From the NCBI GenBank assembly GCA_003427395.1, contig BFEA01001243.1:5475-51321 (forward strand): a stretch of DNA of 45,847 nt, written 5' to 3'. Origin of the DNA: Chara braunii (taxonomy: Eukaryota > Streptophyta > Charophyceae > Charales > Characeae). Below, piece by piece: positions 1 through 11,507 of this stretch (the first letter of the stretch is position 1; every line of letters starts with the position of its first letter). A program made the translations under genes and the position numbers. The notes under the pieces are model-generated. The model was given only the letters and a program-made list of their open reading frames with translations. It was not told where the DNA came from and did not search any database.

Positions 1-1965
1 TGTGGCGAGTGTCTCAAGTGTGTTGCAGAGGTGTAGGCGGGCGTAGGCCTTAAGCATCGGCTATCAATGCCTATCATCCAAAGAAGTGGCTATGGCAGAC
101 CGAAATGGCCTTCGTAGCTATAGGCCAAGGTATAATATTCCTGGGTGTGGGAGCACGAAGATGAGAAGGGTACCCTGGTGGAAACCATATTGTCCTATGG
201 GAAGCCTANAGGGGAGGTGAGATTAAAAATTAATGTTTCTGGCCACAGGGAGCAGGAAATGAGGAGAGACGAGGGAGTGTAGGTAGCGATTACCAAGGCT
301 CGCAACAAAGTTGAGAGAAGGTGCAGGCATGACGGAGTAACTGTGGGTATGAGGGTGACNGTTACTTACCACGAGGATGACTTTTCTACCAGAACGATGA
401 CCAGGGAAGTGCAGCATGCCGACAAGGACTCTGAAGGTGAGTCTGAAATGAGTGATGCAGAGGCGACCCAGTCNTGGCACGGATGGGACCGGTGACGACG
501 GGATCACCCGCCTGCAGAACCCCTGGAGAGGGGCCAGGAGGCCAGCTCGCGACGACATGATCGGGACCAAGGTCGCTAGGCNATCACGGGAGGCTCACTC
601 ACGACGNNGGAAAACAGACTGAGACCATGATACACGCGNGAGAGAGGCTAGACCGTGTGTGCCAGTGCAGTATGTGTGCTCGGGATGCTGACGTCAACTT
701 CAGCGTCCGGAAAGCTAGAGAGAGGGGGACACATGTGAGAACNAGGGCGAGAGAAGATCGCCACTGCAACCTTCTCGGACGAGNAGATAAAAGAGAGGTT
801 TTAGCATGCTCACTATGTAAGGCTCAAGCGGGACGATGTGACGGGAAGCTAGCCGCCGTGTGTGCTTGGAGAGGGTCAACTTGATAATGAAGTGGGTGTG
901 AGAGGCGTTAACAAGACTGTGATCTATGGTCTGTAAAGTTTTTTTTTCCNGGAAGGGGGATGAAGCTANTAGCGATTACAGGTCCCGGTAGAGCGTATGC
1001 GGTGTGCTGCTTGATCACTCATCGTCGTCGGAGGTAGAGGGACGACTTCACGTGACAAGAGAGAGCGTGACCATTGATGAGTGCATTACAGCAGAGCGCA
1101 AAGTGGTGCGTGAAAGAAGAGAGGGAACTACAGTTTAGACCCACAACTTTCTTTAACACGGCAGAGAAGGGAGAGTGGTGCTCGCCTTAGCCATGTGCTC
1201 GGGGTCGGCTCACTGCAGTCCATGTCACTGTCTGAGCATGCTCCGCCCTCGGGTGATCATCCTGCTTCTTCTCCTTCTCTAGTCAATGCAGGCTCCTCGG
1301 TTCAAGTGATTGGTGACGCCTTCACAGTTTCCCATAATAAACGGAGGATGAAGTTCTCATTGGTGACTTCACTAAAGGTTATGCGTAGTCAAACAACTCT
1401 CCTTCTCTGGAAAAACACGACTGAGAGCGACTNACTATGATGAGTGTTAACTGCGACTTAAAAAAAAATTAGGAAGAAGGCAGACAACTACAGTATGANG
1501 CGATGGTGGTTCCTAGAGGGCAATGTTTTTGTCGCACTCACCCTCTTTGTCGTAGCCCNATCGCGCATCTGCACATCTGNGTTTGTGGTCAGTATCATAG
1601 CTTTCCTGAGTGAGTGAACAAGAAAAAGANTGGCATAGACATCTGAGGCAGACTGTCGGTAATCCTCGCGACTGCTTCCCAGCCCTTGTTCGTGAGAGAA
1701 AGAATGAGTAATATACGTTGGAGAAAAAGNGAGAGGGGGGTGAGAATGACACGGTTTCAAATAGGAAAAGGGGGCATGTCGTGCGAGCACGCCATGAGTC
1801 ATCCCTTATACGCGGAGTCATAATCTGTATACAGTAACTAGAATCGGTATATGCGTTTTGAGGTGTCCGTTGTAAGCAGGGGGCATAGAGGCGGAACCTT
1901 CTTAAGAAGGTGCTTGTCTCCAAGCGTTATTCTTCTTTTCATGACATAGTCTTGAGATTGTATGC
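1..1965. other. No gene recognised; low-quality sequence
   Basis: Both strands carry only short open frames interrupted by isolated Ns. None shows a domain I can name, and codon use does not favour a frame. The plus strand is purine-rich. The scattered single Ns indicate ambiguous consensus rather than gaps. Confidence 0.5.
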
Positions 1966-2266
1966 ACCCTCGTACGAGTACGGATTCGTACTCTTGTACT
2001 CGTATGCTACTCGTATGCTAGGGGCCCCGTACGAGTTTTTTTTTTTTTTTTTTTTAATCTGGTATTGTTTTTTTTTTTTCCCCTCAAATTCTAATAAGAA
2101 TCTGAAGATGATGTTCTGCCAAATGTTGGTTTTTTTGTGTTGTTGCAGCATATATGTTTTTTTCGGATTTTTTTAATGACTTTTTTTTTTTTGCTTGTTC
2201 GTACGGGGGCATACAAGACGTACAGGTTCCCGTACAGGTTCCCGTACAGGTTCCCGTACAGATCCC
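1966..2266 (+). mobile_element. Fold-back (MITE-like) element, GTAC-rich arms, copy A
   Basis: The left arm is rich in CGTACGAG/GTAC words and ends in GGGGCCCCGTACGAG. An AT-rich core follows (poly-T, then a segment around 2090-2160). The right arm starts with TTCGTACGGGGGC, so the inner arm ends are inverted repeats. A second copy lies in reverse orientation at 7217-7506, matching across arms and core. No coding capacity is seen, so this is a non-autonomous element of unknown class. The outer ends are approximate and no target duplication was confirmed. Confidence 0.65.
2218..2266 (+). repeat. 12-bp tandem repeat GTACAGGTTCCC
   Basis: Three full units and one variant lie in the right arm of the fold-back element. 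The copy at 7.2 kb has fewer, diverged units, so the arm length varies by unit number. Confidence 0.75.
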
Positions 2267-4068
2267 GTACATAAATTACCTGAACGTTTCGTACGGAAAG
2301 CCCCCATACGTGTACGNTATGCAACGTAGATTATAATTGTTGTCATCAATGTAAAAGTGTAACGTGCTATTGACCTGATATCGCTCTCGATCGTTNTTGA
2401 TGCNACGTGCCAAAGATACTTGATGAGTGAGGGTCTGGAGATGACTGAGGGAACTCTTAGATTGTCGACCCTGAAGATGAGTTGATAATAGGGTTGTGAT
2501 CGAGCCACTGGAAAAATCANAAGGGTTGGTAAAAATTATTCCGTGTAAACTTTTGATGGTGTCAAGTTGCTATCGTTCTCTCTCTTTTACGACGACATAT
2601 CATGACCACCGTTTGTATGAAGAGTTGGTTATTGTCGGGATCAATCAGTCGCCTGGATTTGAGTAACATTAAGACGAGAGGTTGATTACCTGTGCCGGAG
2701 AGGTACTCCGACAAAGGTAACGCAATCGCGCTCGTGTTTCTGTCGCTCGGAATATGCAGTGACTGAAATCCTGGGTCCCGACCTAATTGGCGGGTAACTG
2801 GTAATTAAGACGGTACATAGGATGCCAGTGGGATGAGGGAGCTGAGGGTTAACTGAGCTTGACTTGTCAAAACCCCCGTCATGAGCGAACCCTGGGCAGG
2901 GACAAGAGTCGAAGCCACGATTGTCTCTCCCCCTTCTCTTTCAATTGCATTTCATTAATGATCTTCGTTGATCCCATCTCCTTTGTCATCTTTAGTAAGT
3001 CCGCGTCCCCCTGATTCGAACGAAGGAATTCTCTTCCGTTTCACTGTACGCCTTGACAAACTGTACTGGGTAATGAGTACGGCCATATGGGGCTCTGATT
3101 GGCTCCTGCCAAGGCCTCGCCAAGAGAAAGAAACAAAACAGAGAAGAACCATTACCGCTTTATGAAAATCTTGCATGTGTGACTAATGGGAAAGAAGGGA
3201 GTTGTACTAAGAAAAGTGGCGTACTTGCTGGTCAAGATCTTACTAGATGGGGACTAGTAGGGTATGTACTCAGATGCATATAAGGGGGGGGAAAGAGTAA
3301 GTGGTGAAGAGAAAGAGAGGCCACGAGTGATGCGTATGGGTATCAACAAGTTACTGCCCAATCATGGGTCCCTCCTTAACTGTTGTAATGCGCGTCACTC
3401 GTGAAATACTGTTATGTCTCGACCAGACTTTATTTAAAACAGTGGATGACTTGCACGAATTAATCACACTCTCTCACAATTGAGACGATTAAGAATGCAA
3501 AAAGGACAGTCTAAAACTAGCGAGAAACTTGCCCTGATATCCGCTCACTGATCATTATCTCCTAGTGAGTTAACTAAGAAGAAAGATCAAGTAATGCCAG
3601 AGTGCAAGCAACATTTTCAGACAAAGNTGGGATTGACTTTGTTTACCTTTGTGACCTATCCTAGAAGATTTGACTCCCAACCTCAACATTTGATCAGGGA
3701 TGCACGGTAACGTTGTTCTCAACCGCACTATTGCATCAACACTCAAACAGTCAACTGTTGTTTCTGCAAAACCCCTGAAGGTCATCGGTAATCTATCTTG
3801 CTTATTGCATGAGTCGTTTCTGATGGAAGCCTTACCGTTTTCAGCTCGCTGGATAGTAAGTTGAGTAGAGACGTTGAGGCGGAAAGAAAGGTCTTGATAA
3901 CTANAAATGCAGAAAAAACAAGCATAAAGCGGGTTCCTTANTGGAAAAGGCTGAGCAGACCAGATCGGTGTTTGGATCAGGTGTTGTTTGTTAACATGTG
4001 TGGAACCTCCCCAGAGTTACCCGTGGTCTAACCTACTCGTTGCTTGAGATCTGGGGCGTGTTGGAATC
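2267..4068. other. No gene recognised
   Basis: Only short overlapping frames occur on both strands, for example a pair at about 2955-3176. None has a recognisable motif or extended coding character. Confidence 0.4.
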
Positions 4069-4284
4069 ATGAGGGAGGGAGAGGTCCTGGTGATGAAATG
4101 CAGCGTTACCTTGGGAAAATATGAAAATTGGGAAGACGAGGCTATTTTAAGTATGGAGCGTCAGAAAACAACCTTGAGGGAGAGTGCAGTCCTGAGATTT
4201 AAGGAGGAAACTTTCATTGAGTATGTGATTTATTTCCAAGATCAGAATGGTAAATTGCATAGCACCGGCTCGTCTCTAGAATAG
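4069..4284 (+). CDS. Hypothetical 71-residue protein, possibly an exon remnant
   Basis: The frame runs from an ATG to TAG with a mixed, globular-looking composition (about 20% acidic residues, few low-complexity runs), unlike the repeats around it. An in-frame TGA lies shortly upstream of the ATG. I recognise no family. It is followed 0.4 kb downstream by another coding-like, interrupted frame on the same strand (4697-5365), so the two could be pieces of one decayed gene. It could also be a chance frame. Confidence 0.3.
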   Translation: MREGEVLVMKCSVTLGKYENWEDEAILSMERQKTTLRESAVLRFKEETFIEYVIYFQDQNGKLHSTGSSLE

Positions 4285-4696
4285 GTGCAACAGGCTGGGG
4301 CAACGCTCAGATGAGCTCAGTGGTGCATTAATTCCCTCCTCGAACTCCACTAGCTTCAGAAACAGCAAGTGTCGCTCAGTAATCTATAGTTTTTTCAACA
4401 ATCTGACACTGAGTGATCCATATTTAGTGACACGATAAACTAGCGTTCAATCAACAATCAGTCAGAAAGCAATGGACAATCAATCAGAAAACAATCAGTA
4501 TCCAATTCAACATCCAACCATTATTTAACTATTTGAGACACTCGAGACTTCTAGTCAAAGCTTAATCTGCATACAACCTTTGCCAACTGCCCCAGAGGTC
4601 GGTATCCGTCAGACAATACTTTTAACAGAGGACACCGGGGTTGTTTTCAACATTCGCACTACTCACATAAGTACGGTTCAGTAATTCCCAGTCAGT

Positions 4697-5365
4697 ATGT
4701 CAGTCTTGGCCAACCTCAACCAGATAGCTCTTAAAGATGTTATTCAGTATCGGTACATCAGTGCAGTTGGTTTCAGATAGAGAGACCTATCAATTTTTGT
4801 CGTCCTCACCAGTTCTGTATGTGACACTATCCATGACTTGAGACCCTACGTGAAGAAAGGCAAGGAGACTCATGAACACTTCGACTCAGTCTGGGTTTCA
4901 GCAACCTGGTACTTTGAGGAGAGAGAAAGGGAGCTTGATGAGAAAGGGACAAAGCTGATCCGCAGTTTCGGACCCAAACTCTACTCTGACTATCCCAAGC
5001 CTTCAGTACCCTTCATTCACACGGATGGCTCTAGTTGGGGAGACGTGGTCGATTTAGCCAAGAGGTACATTTCACCTGCATCGATCGACTATGAGGCAGT
5101 GATTGAGTCAACAAAATTCTGATATCTCAGACGATGGATTTTCTCTCAGCCATATCTTGCTACACTATGGGAGGAGTTTTGTGCTATGGTTGACTTTCGT
5201 GTTATGGGATCGGCTGGAAATGCTCGTAACTCGCAGGCTTTAGGTGGCTCTATGTTCAGAGGACTCAATCTCAGGAAGGGCAGAGGCGTGGTTCAAGGCA
5301 CAGGAAAAACACAACAAAATGAGAGACTGAGTGTACTACCCAGAGGAATGAGTGAGGACTCTTAA
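4697..5365 (+). pseudogene. Interrupted reading frame of unknown function
   Basis: One frame runs from ATG 4697 to TAA 5363-5365 (about 223 codons), broken only by TAG 4778-4780 and TGA 5120-5122. The longest clean stretch (4781-5119) has balanced, globular composition with aromatic and charged residues, such as HFDSVWVSATWYFEERE and IHTDGSSWGDVVDLAKRY. After the TGA the same frame continues with FSQPYLATLWEEFCAMVDF. Upstream of the ATG the frame is also open for about 50 codons before a TAA near 4682. Continuity of frame across three stops suggests a decayed gene, or one using stops as sense codons. I recognise no family. Short introns are possible but no convincing splice pair was found. 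Confidence 0.4.
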
Positions 5366-5841
5366 CTATTGCTGACCATGCTCTTTATGTGTACTCTCTG
5401 AGATTATTATGAGTTATCATTCTTCCCTCACTTACCCTTGCCATTGTTCGAGTAAGTCAGTCCTGCATTTTCTGTATTGCTTTGCTCGATGATCATGTTC
5501 TCTGATGATCTTGTCACAGTTCTCAAAATTAGTAAATTGGCAAAATTGATGCATGACACATCAAAATTTACGATTATTATTTGCATGATTCTTTGTTGTT
5601 CGGAATCAAAATAAAGGATTCGTAAGACCGGGGACTGACGAAGATCGTAATTAAAGGGTCTCGCTCGAAGCCGGACACACACAATAGGAAGGGATTTGCT
5701 TTAATTAATGTATTTGATATTTTGCAAAAGCATTCAAAATCATGTGTGACAACCTGTTGACTTTCTGGTCTCCCGAACTGGCCCGACTGGAAAAAGTGCA
5801 ACAGCGTGTGCCAGGGGGAGAGGAGGGAGGACCCCTCCCCC

Positions 5842-5843
<2 letters not shown>
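5366..5843. other. No gene recognised
   Basis: Spacer between the interrupted frame and a tetranucleotide repeat. Only short minus-strand frames without motifs are visible. Confidence 0.4.

Positions 5844-5899
<56 letters not shown>
5844..5899 (+). repeat. (CAAT)n microsatellite
   Basis: About 14 perfect tetranucleotide units are followed by an A-run, one more partial set of units and T-rich sequence. Confidence 0.95.
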
Positions 5900-5902
<3 letters not shown>

Positions 5903-6205
5903 AAAACAGTCAATCAATCAATTTTATTATTTTTTTATTATTTTTTATTTTTTTTGTGTCACTCACCCAAACCCCTCCCCCCCAAATTTTTAATTTTTTT
6001 TTTATTTACAGGGTGGTAGTGTGCTAGTGGCCGACGTGCATAGGAGGGGTCTGCACGCCGTTTTTCCTCGCGCGCGCCCGTCTGGCCTTAGCGAGGCCGC
6101 GTGCAAACTCGACCGCGCGGCCTCGGCCGCGGGCTCGTGGCCAGCCTCCTCGGCTGCGGCGGAGCAGGCGGCAGCCGCGGTCGAGGGTGCCACATAGATA
6201 CGCAC

Positions 6206-6257
6206 AGACACAAACACACACACACACATCATACACACATACGCGCATACACACACT

Positions 6258-6292
<35 letters not shown>

Positions 6293-6293
6293 C

Positions 6294-6332
<39 letters not shown>

Positions 6333-6490
6333 CACACATCACACATCACACACACACAAATGCCCGTACACACACATGCACGCGCGCACGTACAACGACA
6401 CACACACATACATACACGTGTTTACAAATACACACGCGCACACACACACACACACACACACTCACACAAACACACGTGCGTGCACACACA
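6206..6490 (+). repeat. (CA)n-rich compound microsatellite
   Basis: Several CA blocks are interrupted by CG, CAT and AAT variants. A GC-rich block lies just upstream (6050-6190). The reading frames through it, encoding His/Thr repeats, are artefacts of the repeat. Confidence 0.9.
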
Positions 6491-6679
6491 TGAAAGTCCG
6501 ACGAAATACTGTCGTACAATCATGCTTTTTTTTAGTGTATAGTGAATATGACAACACACTTCATATCAGTCATGAAAAAAAAAAAAAAAAAAATCCTGCT
6601 TTTCTTTTATTTATTTTTATTCTTTTTATTTTTAACCGATTTTTATTTTTTATCGTAAATGAAGTTGAACTAAAAAGGA

Positions 6680-7055
6680 AAAAAAAAGGTTGTACGGCTT
6701 TCAAAACCCTAGAACCCTATTTTTGCTTTTTTTTTTTCATTTATTTTTTGACTCCCCCAAAAAATTCAAAAAATCGGGCCGCAAACTAGGTCTGGCGGCT
6801 GCGACCGTGGCCGACTTTTTCGGTCATGGCGGCCGAATGGCCCCCGCCTAGGCCGCGGGTGTCACATAGATCCCCCACGGCCGCGGCCGTGGGATCGGGC
6901 CCGAAGGGCGGAAATGTTCATAGATGCATCCACGGCTTGGGTCGGCTGCACCACAGCCACGTTTTCACAGATATTTCCTGTAAAAAATAATAGGCAAAAA
7001 AAAAAAAAAGTGGTTTTAGGGTTTTTCAAACCGTACAACCCAAGGTTTTTTTTAT
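6680..7055. mobile_element. Fold-back element with inverted arms and GC-rich centre
   Basis: The left arm around 6689-6714 (GGTTGTACGGCTTTCAAAA, then CCCTAG) matches the reverse complement of the right arm around 7012-7040 (AGGGTTTTTCAAACCGTAC, then AACC). Similarity extends into flanking poly-A/T on both sides. The centre (6780-6965) is very GC-rich and holds a perfect 20-bp palindrome at 6877-6896 (CCCACGGCCG and its complement). It shares GGGTG(T/C)CACATAGAT with the GC-rich block near 6185, so that block may be a relative. No coding capacity. Confidence 0.6.
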
Positions 7056-7216
7056 GGAGACAATGAATTAATCAGAATTATGAAAAATAAAAAAGAGAAA
7101 CGAAAAAGAGAAGGAAAAAAAAAAACAAAAAAAATATATATTTTTTCCTTGGAATTTTGTGTTTGTAGTTCGTTGTCTTCTTCGATTTTATGTTTTTTTT
7201 TTTTTTTTTTTTTTTT

Positions 7217-7506
7217 GGGGGATCCGTATGGGAACTTGTACGGGCACCTGTACGTCTTGTACGCCACCGCACAAAAAAGCCAAAAAACAAATAAATAAAA
7301 AAGTCGTCAAAAAAATCCAAAAAAAAAACTATGTGATGCAACAACATAAAACAAGCAACATTTGGTTGAGCATCATCTTTAGATTCTTATTAGAATGTGA
7401 GAAAACAAATAAAAAATACCAGATTAAAAAAAAAAAAAAAAACTCGTACGGGGCCCCTAGCGTACGAGTACAAGAGTATGAATCCGTACTCGTACGAGGG
7501 TGGGTA
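7217..7506 (-). mobile_element. Fold-back element, GTAC-rich arms, copy B
   Basis: This is the reverse complement of the 1966-2266 element. Shared features are the CGTACGAG arm, the GGGGCCCC junction, the core with TCTAATAAGAATCT, and the arm with GTACAAGACGTACAGG. The poly-A/T stretches differ in length and point differences are common, so the copies are not recent duplicates. Confidence 0.65.
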
Positions 7507-8554
7507 CAAGTGGCAACACAGGTAATAAGGAAATAAAATAGGCAACGAAAAAAAAAAAGCAAAAAAAAGTTAGTGTTATTTTTTAAGAACGATTAATATC
7601 TGTGTAGCGGGTGTGTGTAAACACGATCACCCCGTATATACGGGAAACAAGAACATCACATTTGTTATATCGCGACAGGTTAACAACAGTTTAAACATAG
7701 TGGGTGTTTTAACCAACAACTTATCTGTGAGGATGGAAGAGGGGTTTGTGATTTAGGTTATGGGGGAGCATTTTAGTAATTAGAGTTAGTAATTAAGGTT
7801 AGCGATGACTATTGAGGATAACCATAGGGGGGGCGCACGCCTTGAAGCGAGTTTTTTGCCGCTGAGCACCCATAACAACTCGTTAGAGGAATGTAGCTCC
7901 ACGTTAGTTTGTAGGTCAGGGAGGTTAGGGGGAGGTGAGGGAAGAGGGGGCTTGGGGAAGGTTAGGGATATGTTCGAGTGAATTCATACCTGTGAGTGGA
8001 ATGCCTGTGAAGACGACATCTCTTCAACGGACGTCATTCTCCCTCTATGTGTTAAGCCGCTCATAGAATGCAATGGAGCGCAGTGATGACAGGAGGGGAT
8101 TAGAGAGTGTGTTAGCGATGGCGTTGTAAGTCCGCGAGCATTAGGTCGCTCGTGCTTGCTTGGCACGCAAGTGTAGGCGAGGGGAATGAGGTGGGATCAT
8201 TGCAGATTGTGTGCTCCGTGGCTGTAGGAGTGCGCAACAAGCAATTGCCGACAAGTCCGGTAGCGCCGGTTGCTACGGTAGATAACAATGCAAGCTAGCA
8301 CCATTGTAAATATTTGCGTGTGCCATGTGTATCTAACTTGGAAATAAGGAAATGGAAGGGGTAGTAAGCAAGGTGTATTTTGGGTATGTTTATGGGAGGG
8401 GTTTGATTTAATCTGATTTTGGAGGAGAAGGGGTTCTGTCATTTTAGGTTGAGGAGCAAAAATAATGTGTTTGGTCATGGCTTTTGTAGTCGAGTGGTCC
8501 GTACGAATGTACGGGTTACGGTGCGCATAACCGGACCTTGTGCATAGTTCAGGA
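7507..8554. other. No gene recognised; G/T-rich plus strand
   Basis: No frame with coding character. The plus strand is G/T-rich, the opposite skew to the A/C-rich block at 26-43 kb, so this may be a decayed repeat in the other orientation. Confidence 0.35.
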
Positions 8555-9005
8555 AATAGGTAGTAGTAGGAGCGATCGTATTCTAATTAGTCGTTTTGTT
8601 GGCTTTGTAGTGCTCATGTTACGGCGTATTTTTTCGTGATGTATTTTGTCCCGATTCTACGTGCCAATCTCATTGGAAGTATATCACGAGTTTTTGTTTT
8701 TCTGAAACCTTTTCTGCGGGGTGTACCTGGAAAAGTCTTATCGTTTGTGTATGTAAGTCTGTCACCATATGCATGTTTTTTTGCGGTATGCTTATGCAGT
8801 AGTGGGAGCGGTCGCAGTCTAATTAGTCGTTTGATAGTGGGTTTATACTGCTTGTGCTAAGACACTTTTTTCGTTATGTAGTTTGTCCTTATCTTTCGTG
8901 CCATTCTCCTTGGAGGTGTATCACGAGTTTTTGTGTTTCTGAAATTTTCTGTAGAGTGTTCCTGAGAAAAGTATTGTCGTTTTGTATCTTAATCTGTCAT
9001 TATAT
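8555..9005 (+). repeat. Two-copy tandem repeat, about 236-bp period
   Basis: The segment containing CTAATTAGTCGTTT, then TTTTGTCC, then TATCACGAGTTTTTGT recurs 236 bases downstream (8583 and 8819) with about 15-20% divergence by eye. It is followed by long T-runs to about 9090. No protein is encoded. Confidence 0.75.
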
Positions 9006-9227
9006 ATATATATATTTTTTTTTTTTTATTTTTTTTTTTTCCTCATTTTTTTCGTTCTTTTCGTTTTTTTTTTTTTCCCCGTCTTTTTTTGCAATATTCT
9101 TTACGCAGTGAGCCAGTTTTTTTATTTTTTTGTATTTGTGCACGTAATTGTGGCTGTATGTCAGTCCCATAATTTTTATTTTGTAAAAGAAACTGTATAG
9201 GTATCGTTTTTTTTTGTATTGTAGAAG

Positions 9228-9530
9228 TTCTTTAGTTGAGTTTCTGAGGCACCATCAGCTCAGGATATCATCATTCTGGCGAGCATGATTTTGGGATAGG
9301 CTTATTCGATTGGTGAAGGGAAGATGACCAACTTGTAAAAGGAGTTAAATCTTTATCCATTTAATTTGAGTCACATAATTTTTTTGTTTTGTGTACAAGT
9401 TAGTATATATAACTGTAACAGTTTTAAAGTTGAGTTTCTAAGTCACCATCAGCTAAGGATATCATCATTCTGGCGAGCATAATAATTGGCTTATTCAATT
9501 TGTGAAGGGAAGATGGTAAATTTAAAAAAA
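9228..9530 (+). repeat. Two-copy direct repeat, about 195-bp spacing
   Basis: The segment from GTTGAGTTTCT through ACCATCAGCT, GGATATCATCATTCTGGCG and GTGAAGGGAAGATG occurs at about 9235-9330 and again at about 9430-9515. The intervening DNA is AT-rich. Confidence 0.75.
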
Positions 9531-9619
9531 GAATTTTTGTATTTTGTATTTTTACTATTTTTTATTTTTTATTTTTATAGATGATTTAATTAATTATTAA
9601 CTTTATTTACTTATTATCT

Positions 9620-9790
9620 AGGCTACCAGCCGGGCCGCCCGGGTCCCGGGTGGCCAGCCCGTGCAAGGACCAGGGAAGGTTCCCAACCAAAGAAAAAACA
9701 AAAAAAAACTCCAAAAAATCCAGAAAACAACTATGTTATGCAGAAAAATAAACTGAACAACTTTTGCCTCAGGGTCACATCGAAATTCTG
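9620..9790 (+). mobile_element. Diverged fold-back relative with GC-rich arm
   Basis: A GC-rich block (GGGCCGCCCGGGTCCCGGG) is followed by A-runs and the core TCCAGAAAACAACTATGTTA. The core resembles the minus-oriented 7.2 kb element (TCCA, A-run, ACTATGTGATGCA). The arm differs completely, suggesting a family with a conserved core and variable GC-rich arms. The right end is not defined. Confidence 0.4.
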
Positions 9791-10399
9791 CACCAAATTT
9801 AGAATACAAAATAAAATGTTTATTTTTGACAGCCAAATCATTCCGGGCAACTTGCGCTTACGAGCAGCCCCAGGAGATCAGCCTATGTTTCCTACGGACC
9901 GTCGCGGTAGCCGACTCTTCACCCACGGACTTGTCTTTGGACCCCCGCCCCTAGGGGGTGGTCCAATCTTCTGAAATCGGAAGGCTTAGCTGAACAAGGA
10001 GAAGGAGCCTGGGTTTATTGAGAAGAAACACAGGGAAGAGTTTGGAGAGCTTTGCGCCCAGATTTGGTAATGGGCCAGAGGGTGGAGGAATGGCACATCC
10101 CGGGACCTCTCCCTGTTGCGCAGACTACTCCATGCTCACTCATTCGGATCTGAGAAAAAACAGTCCCATCTACACGAGAACTGTCAGGAGCAAGAGTGTG
10201 GTTGAGTGAAGACGGGAAAAGGGCTAGTCTGCCGGGTTCGGCAGCGCAGTTCAGAATGGAGCCATATACAAAATTTTGGCGGTGTCAGGGGCTACACTCC
10301 TCTCAGGATTCACATTATAGACAGGAAGTCGTTCCGCTCTTTCGTTATAAACCGAAGATACAGTAAAAAAAACTCCTCTTTTATTGGCCAGGAGAAGGT

Positions 10400-11059
10400 A
10401 ACCGTTGGAGAAGCTGAAGAACGGTGCCATTGTGCAGCGGGACTGGCTGGCCCTCTGGAAGATTCTTAGGCTACTACCGTCTCAGAAAGATGCCATCTTA
10501 CTTTGGCTACAGTCTCTGCTAGTAGTGGCCTTCGCACTGTGGCNAGATTCTTAGGCTACTACCGTCTCAGAAAGATGCCATCTTACTTTGGCTACAGTCT
10601 CTGCTAGTAGTGGCCTTCGCACTGTGGCTTTCTCAGAAAGGCATGAGACTGTCTACAACATGTAAACGATGCGACTGGGGATGGGAGTCAAATGCCCATC
10701 TATGGCTCTGCTGTCCACTAGCAGATGAACTGTGGATCTGGTGGATCAAACATTGGAATCTTATAGCAGGTCACTCCTGGCCCTGGTCAGATGATTGGAT
10801 ACTTTATGGAATCCTGCCAGTTCAAGAGAAAACACTTAATGAAGGCTGGGGATACGTGGCGTTGACCTGCAGAGGAGTTATCCTTCAGGAACCCCTGGAG
10901 AGCGAGGAATGTTTGGTCTTCAGAGGTTCCACAGTTTCCATTCATGAACCACAACAGCAAGTCTGCTCAAATATCAGAAGAATGGTTTTGACAGATTGGC
11001 AGATGTGTTTTAAAAGCAAAAAAAAAGTCTTACAGTGGTTTTTGAGAACATGGGCTTGA
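10400..11059 (+). pseudogene. 5'-truncated LINE ORF2, C-terminal zinc-binding region
   Basis: Correcting the duplicated 84 bp at 10460-10628, one frame runs from about 10400 (KNGAIVQRDWLALWKILRLL) into the 149-codon frame at 10610-11059. It contains CKRCDWGWESNAHLWLCCP, a CxxC...HxxxxC pattern typical of the zinc-binding domain after the reverse transcriptase of plant-type LINEs, then a Trp-rich stretch resembling the C-terminal part of the minus-strand LINE at 12.4-16.9 kb. No RT or endonuclease motif is present, so the copy is truncated at its 5' end, as expected from incomplete target-primed reverse transcription. The TGA at 11057-11059 is followed by a short 3' UTR and poly(A). Confidence 0.75.
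10460..10628 (+). other. Unmerged contig overlap (assembly artefact)
   Basis: Bases 10460-10543 and 10545-10628 are identical 84-mers separated by a single N at 10544. This is the signature of two overlapping contig ends joined by a scaffolder without merging. Removing one copy restores a continuous LINE reading frame. Confidence 0.9.
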
Positions 11060-11176
11060 GTGAATCAGTTGGCAGTAGTTACTCAAGACAGAAAGCTGGC
11101 CATGTCCAGTTGGCTTAAACCACCCTCAGGCTGACCCTCCTATCCCTACCCCAAAAAAGAATTGGATAGAGCTACC

Positions 11177-11179
11177 TGA

Positions 11180-11207
<28 letters not shown>
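11177..11207 (+). other. Poly(A) tail of the plus-strand LINE
   Basis: About 28-30 consecutive A lie about 120 bp after the ORF2 stop and mark the 3' end of the insertion. The matching target duplication was not found because the 5' truncation point is unclear. Confidence 0.75.
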
Positions 11208-11210
<3 letters not shown>

Positions 11211-11507
11211 TTCATTGTAGGAAGGACTACAGTAACTCTCTACTGGGTTAAAAAGTGGGCGTCATTATAATGGAGAGAGTCAACCTTACATACATGATGA
11301 TCTTGGAGGTGAAAGTAAGGCTAGCAGGTATCTGACCCTGGGTTGAGTCGGGGCAGTCCGACTTTTTTTACTGAGTTTTCAAGGTTAACTTTGGAAGGAT
11401 TATTGTAATGGAAGTAGAAGGGAAGCTGGACCCGGTTTCCAGTATAGCCTAACCTGGGTAATGGCCTCAGGATCTCTCCGGGTTGTTTGTGAAGGATTCC
11501 CGGCCTC

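Noticed and set aside
5844-5899. CRISPR-like or telomeric array
   Set aside because: Simple tetranucleotide repeat without spacers; isolated CCCTAAA words elsewhere are not arrayed, so no telomere.
6101-6789. His/Thr-rich and Cys/Val-rich frames over the CA tract
   Set aside because: Pure products of (CA)n in different frames; no independent coding signal.
11220-11300. A second pogo-type MITE (TACAGTAACTCTC ... GAGAGAGTCA)
   Set aside because: The arms pair over only a few bases and no TA duplication is clear.
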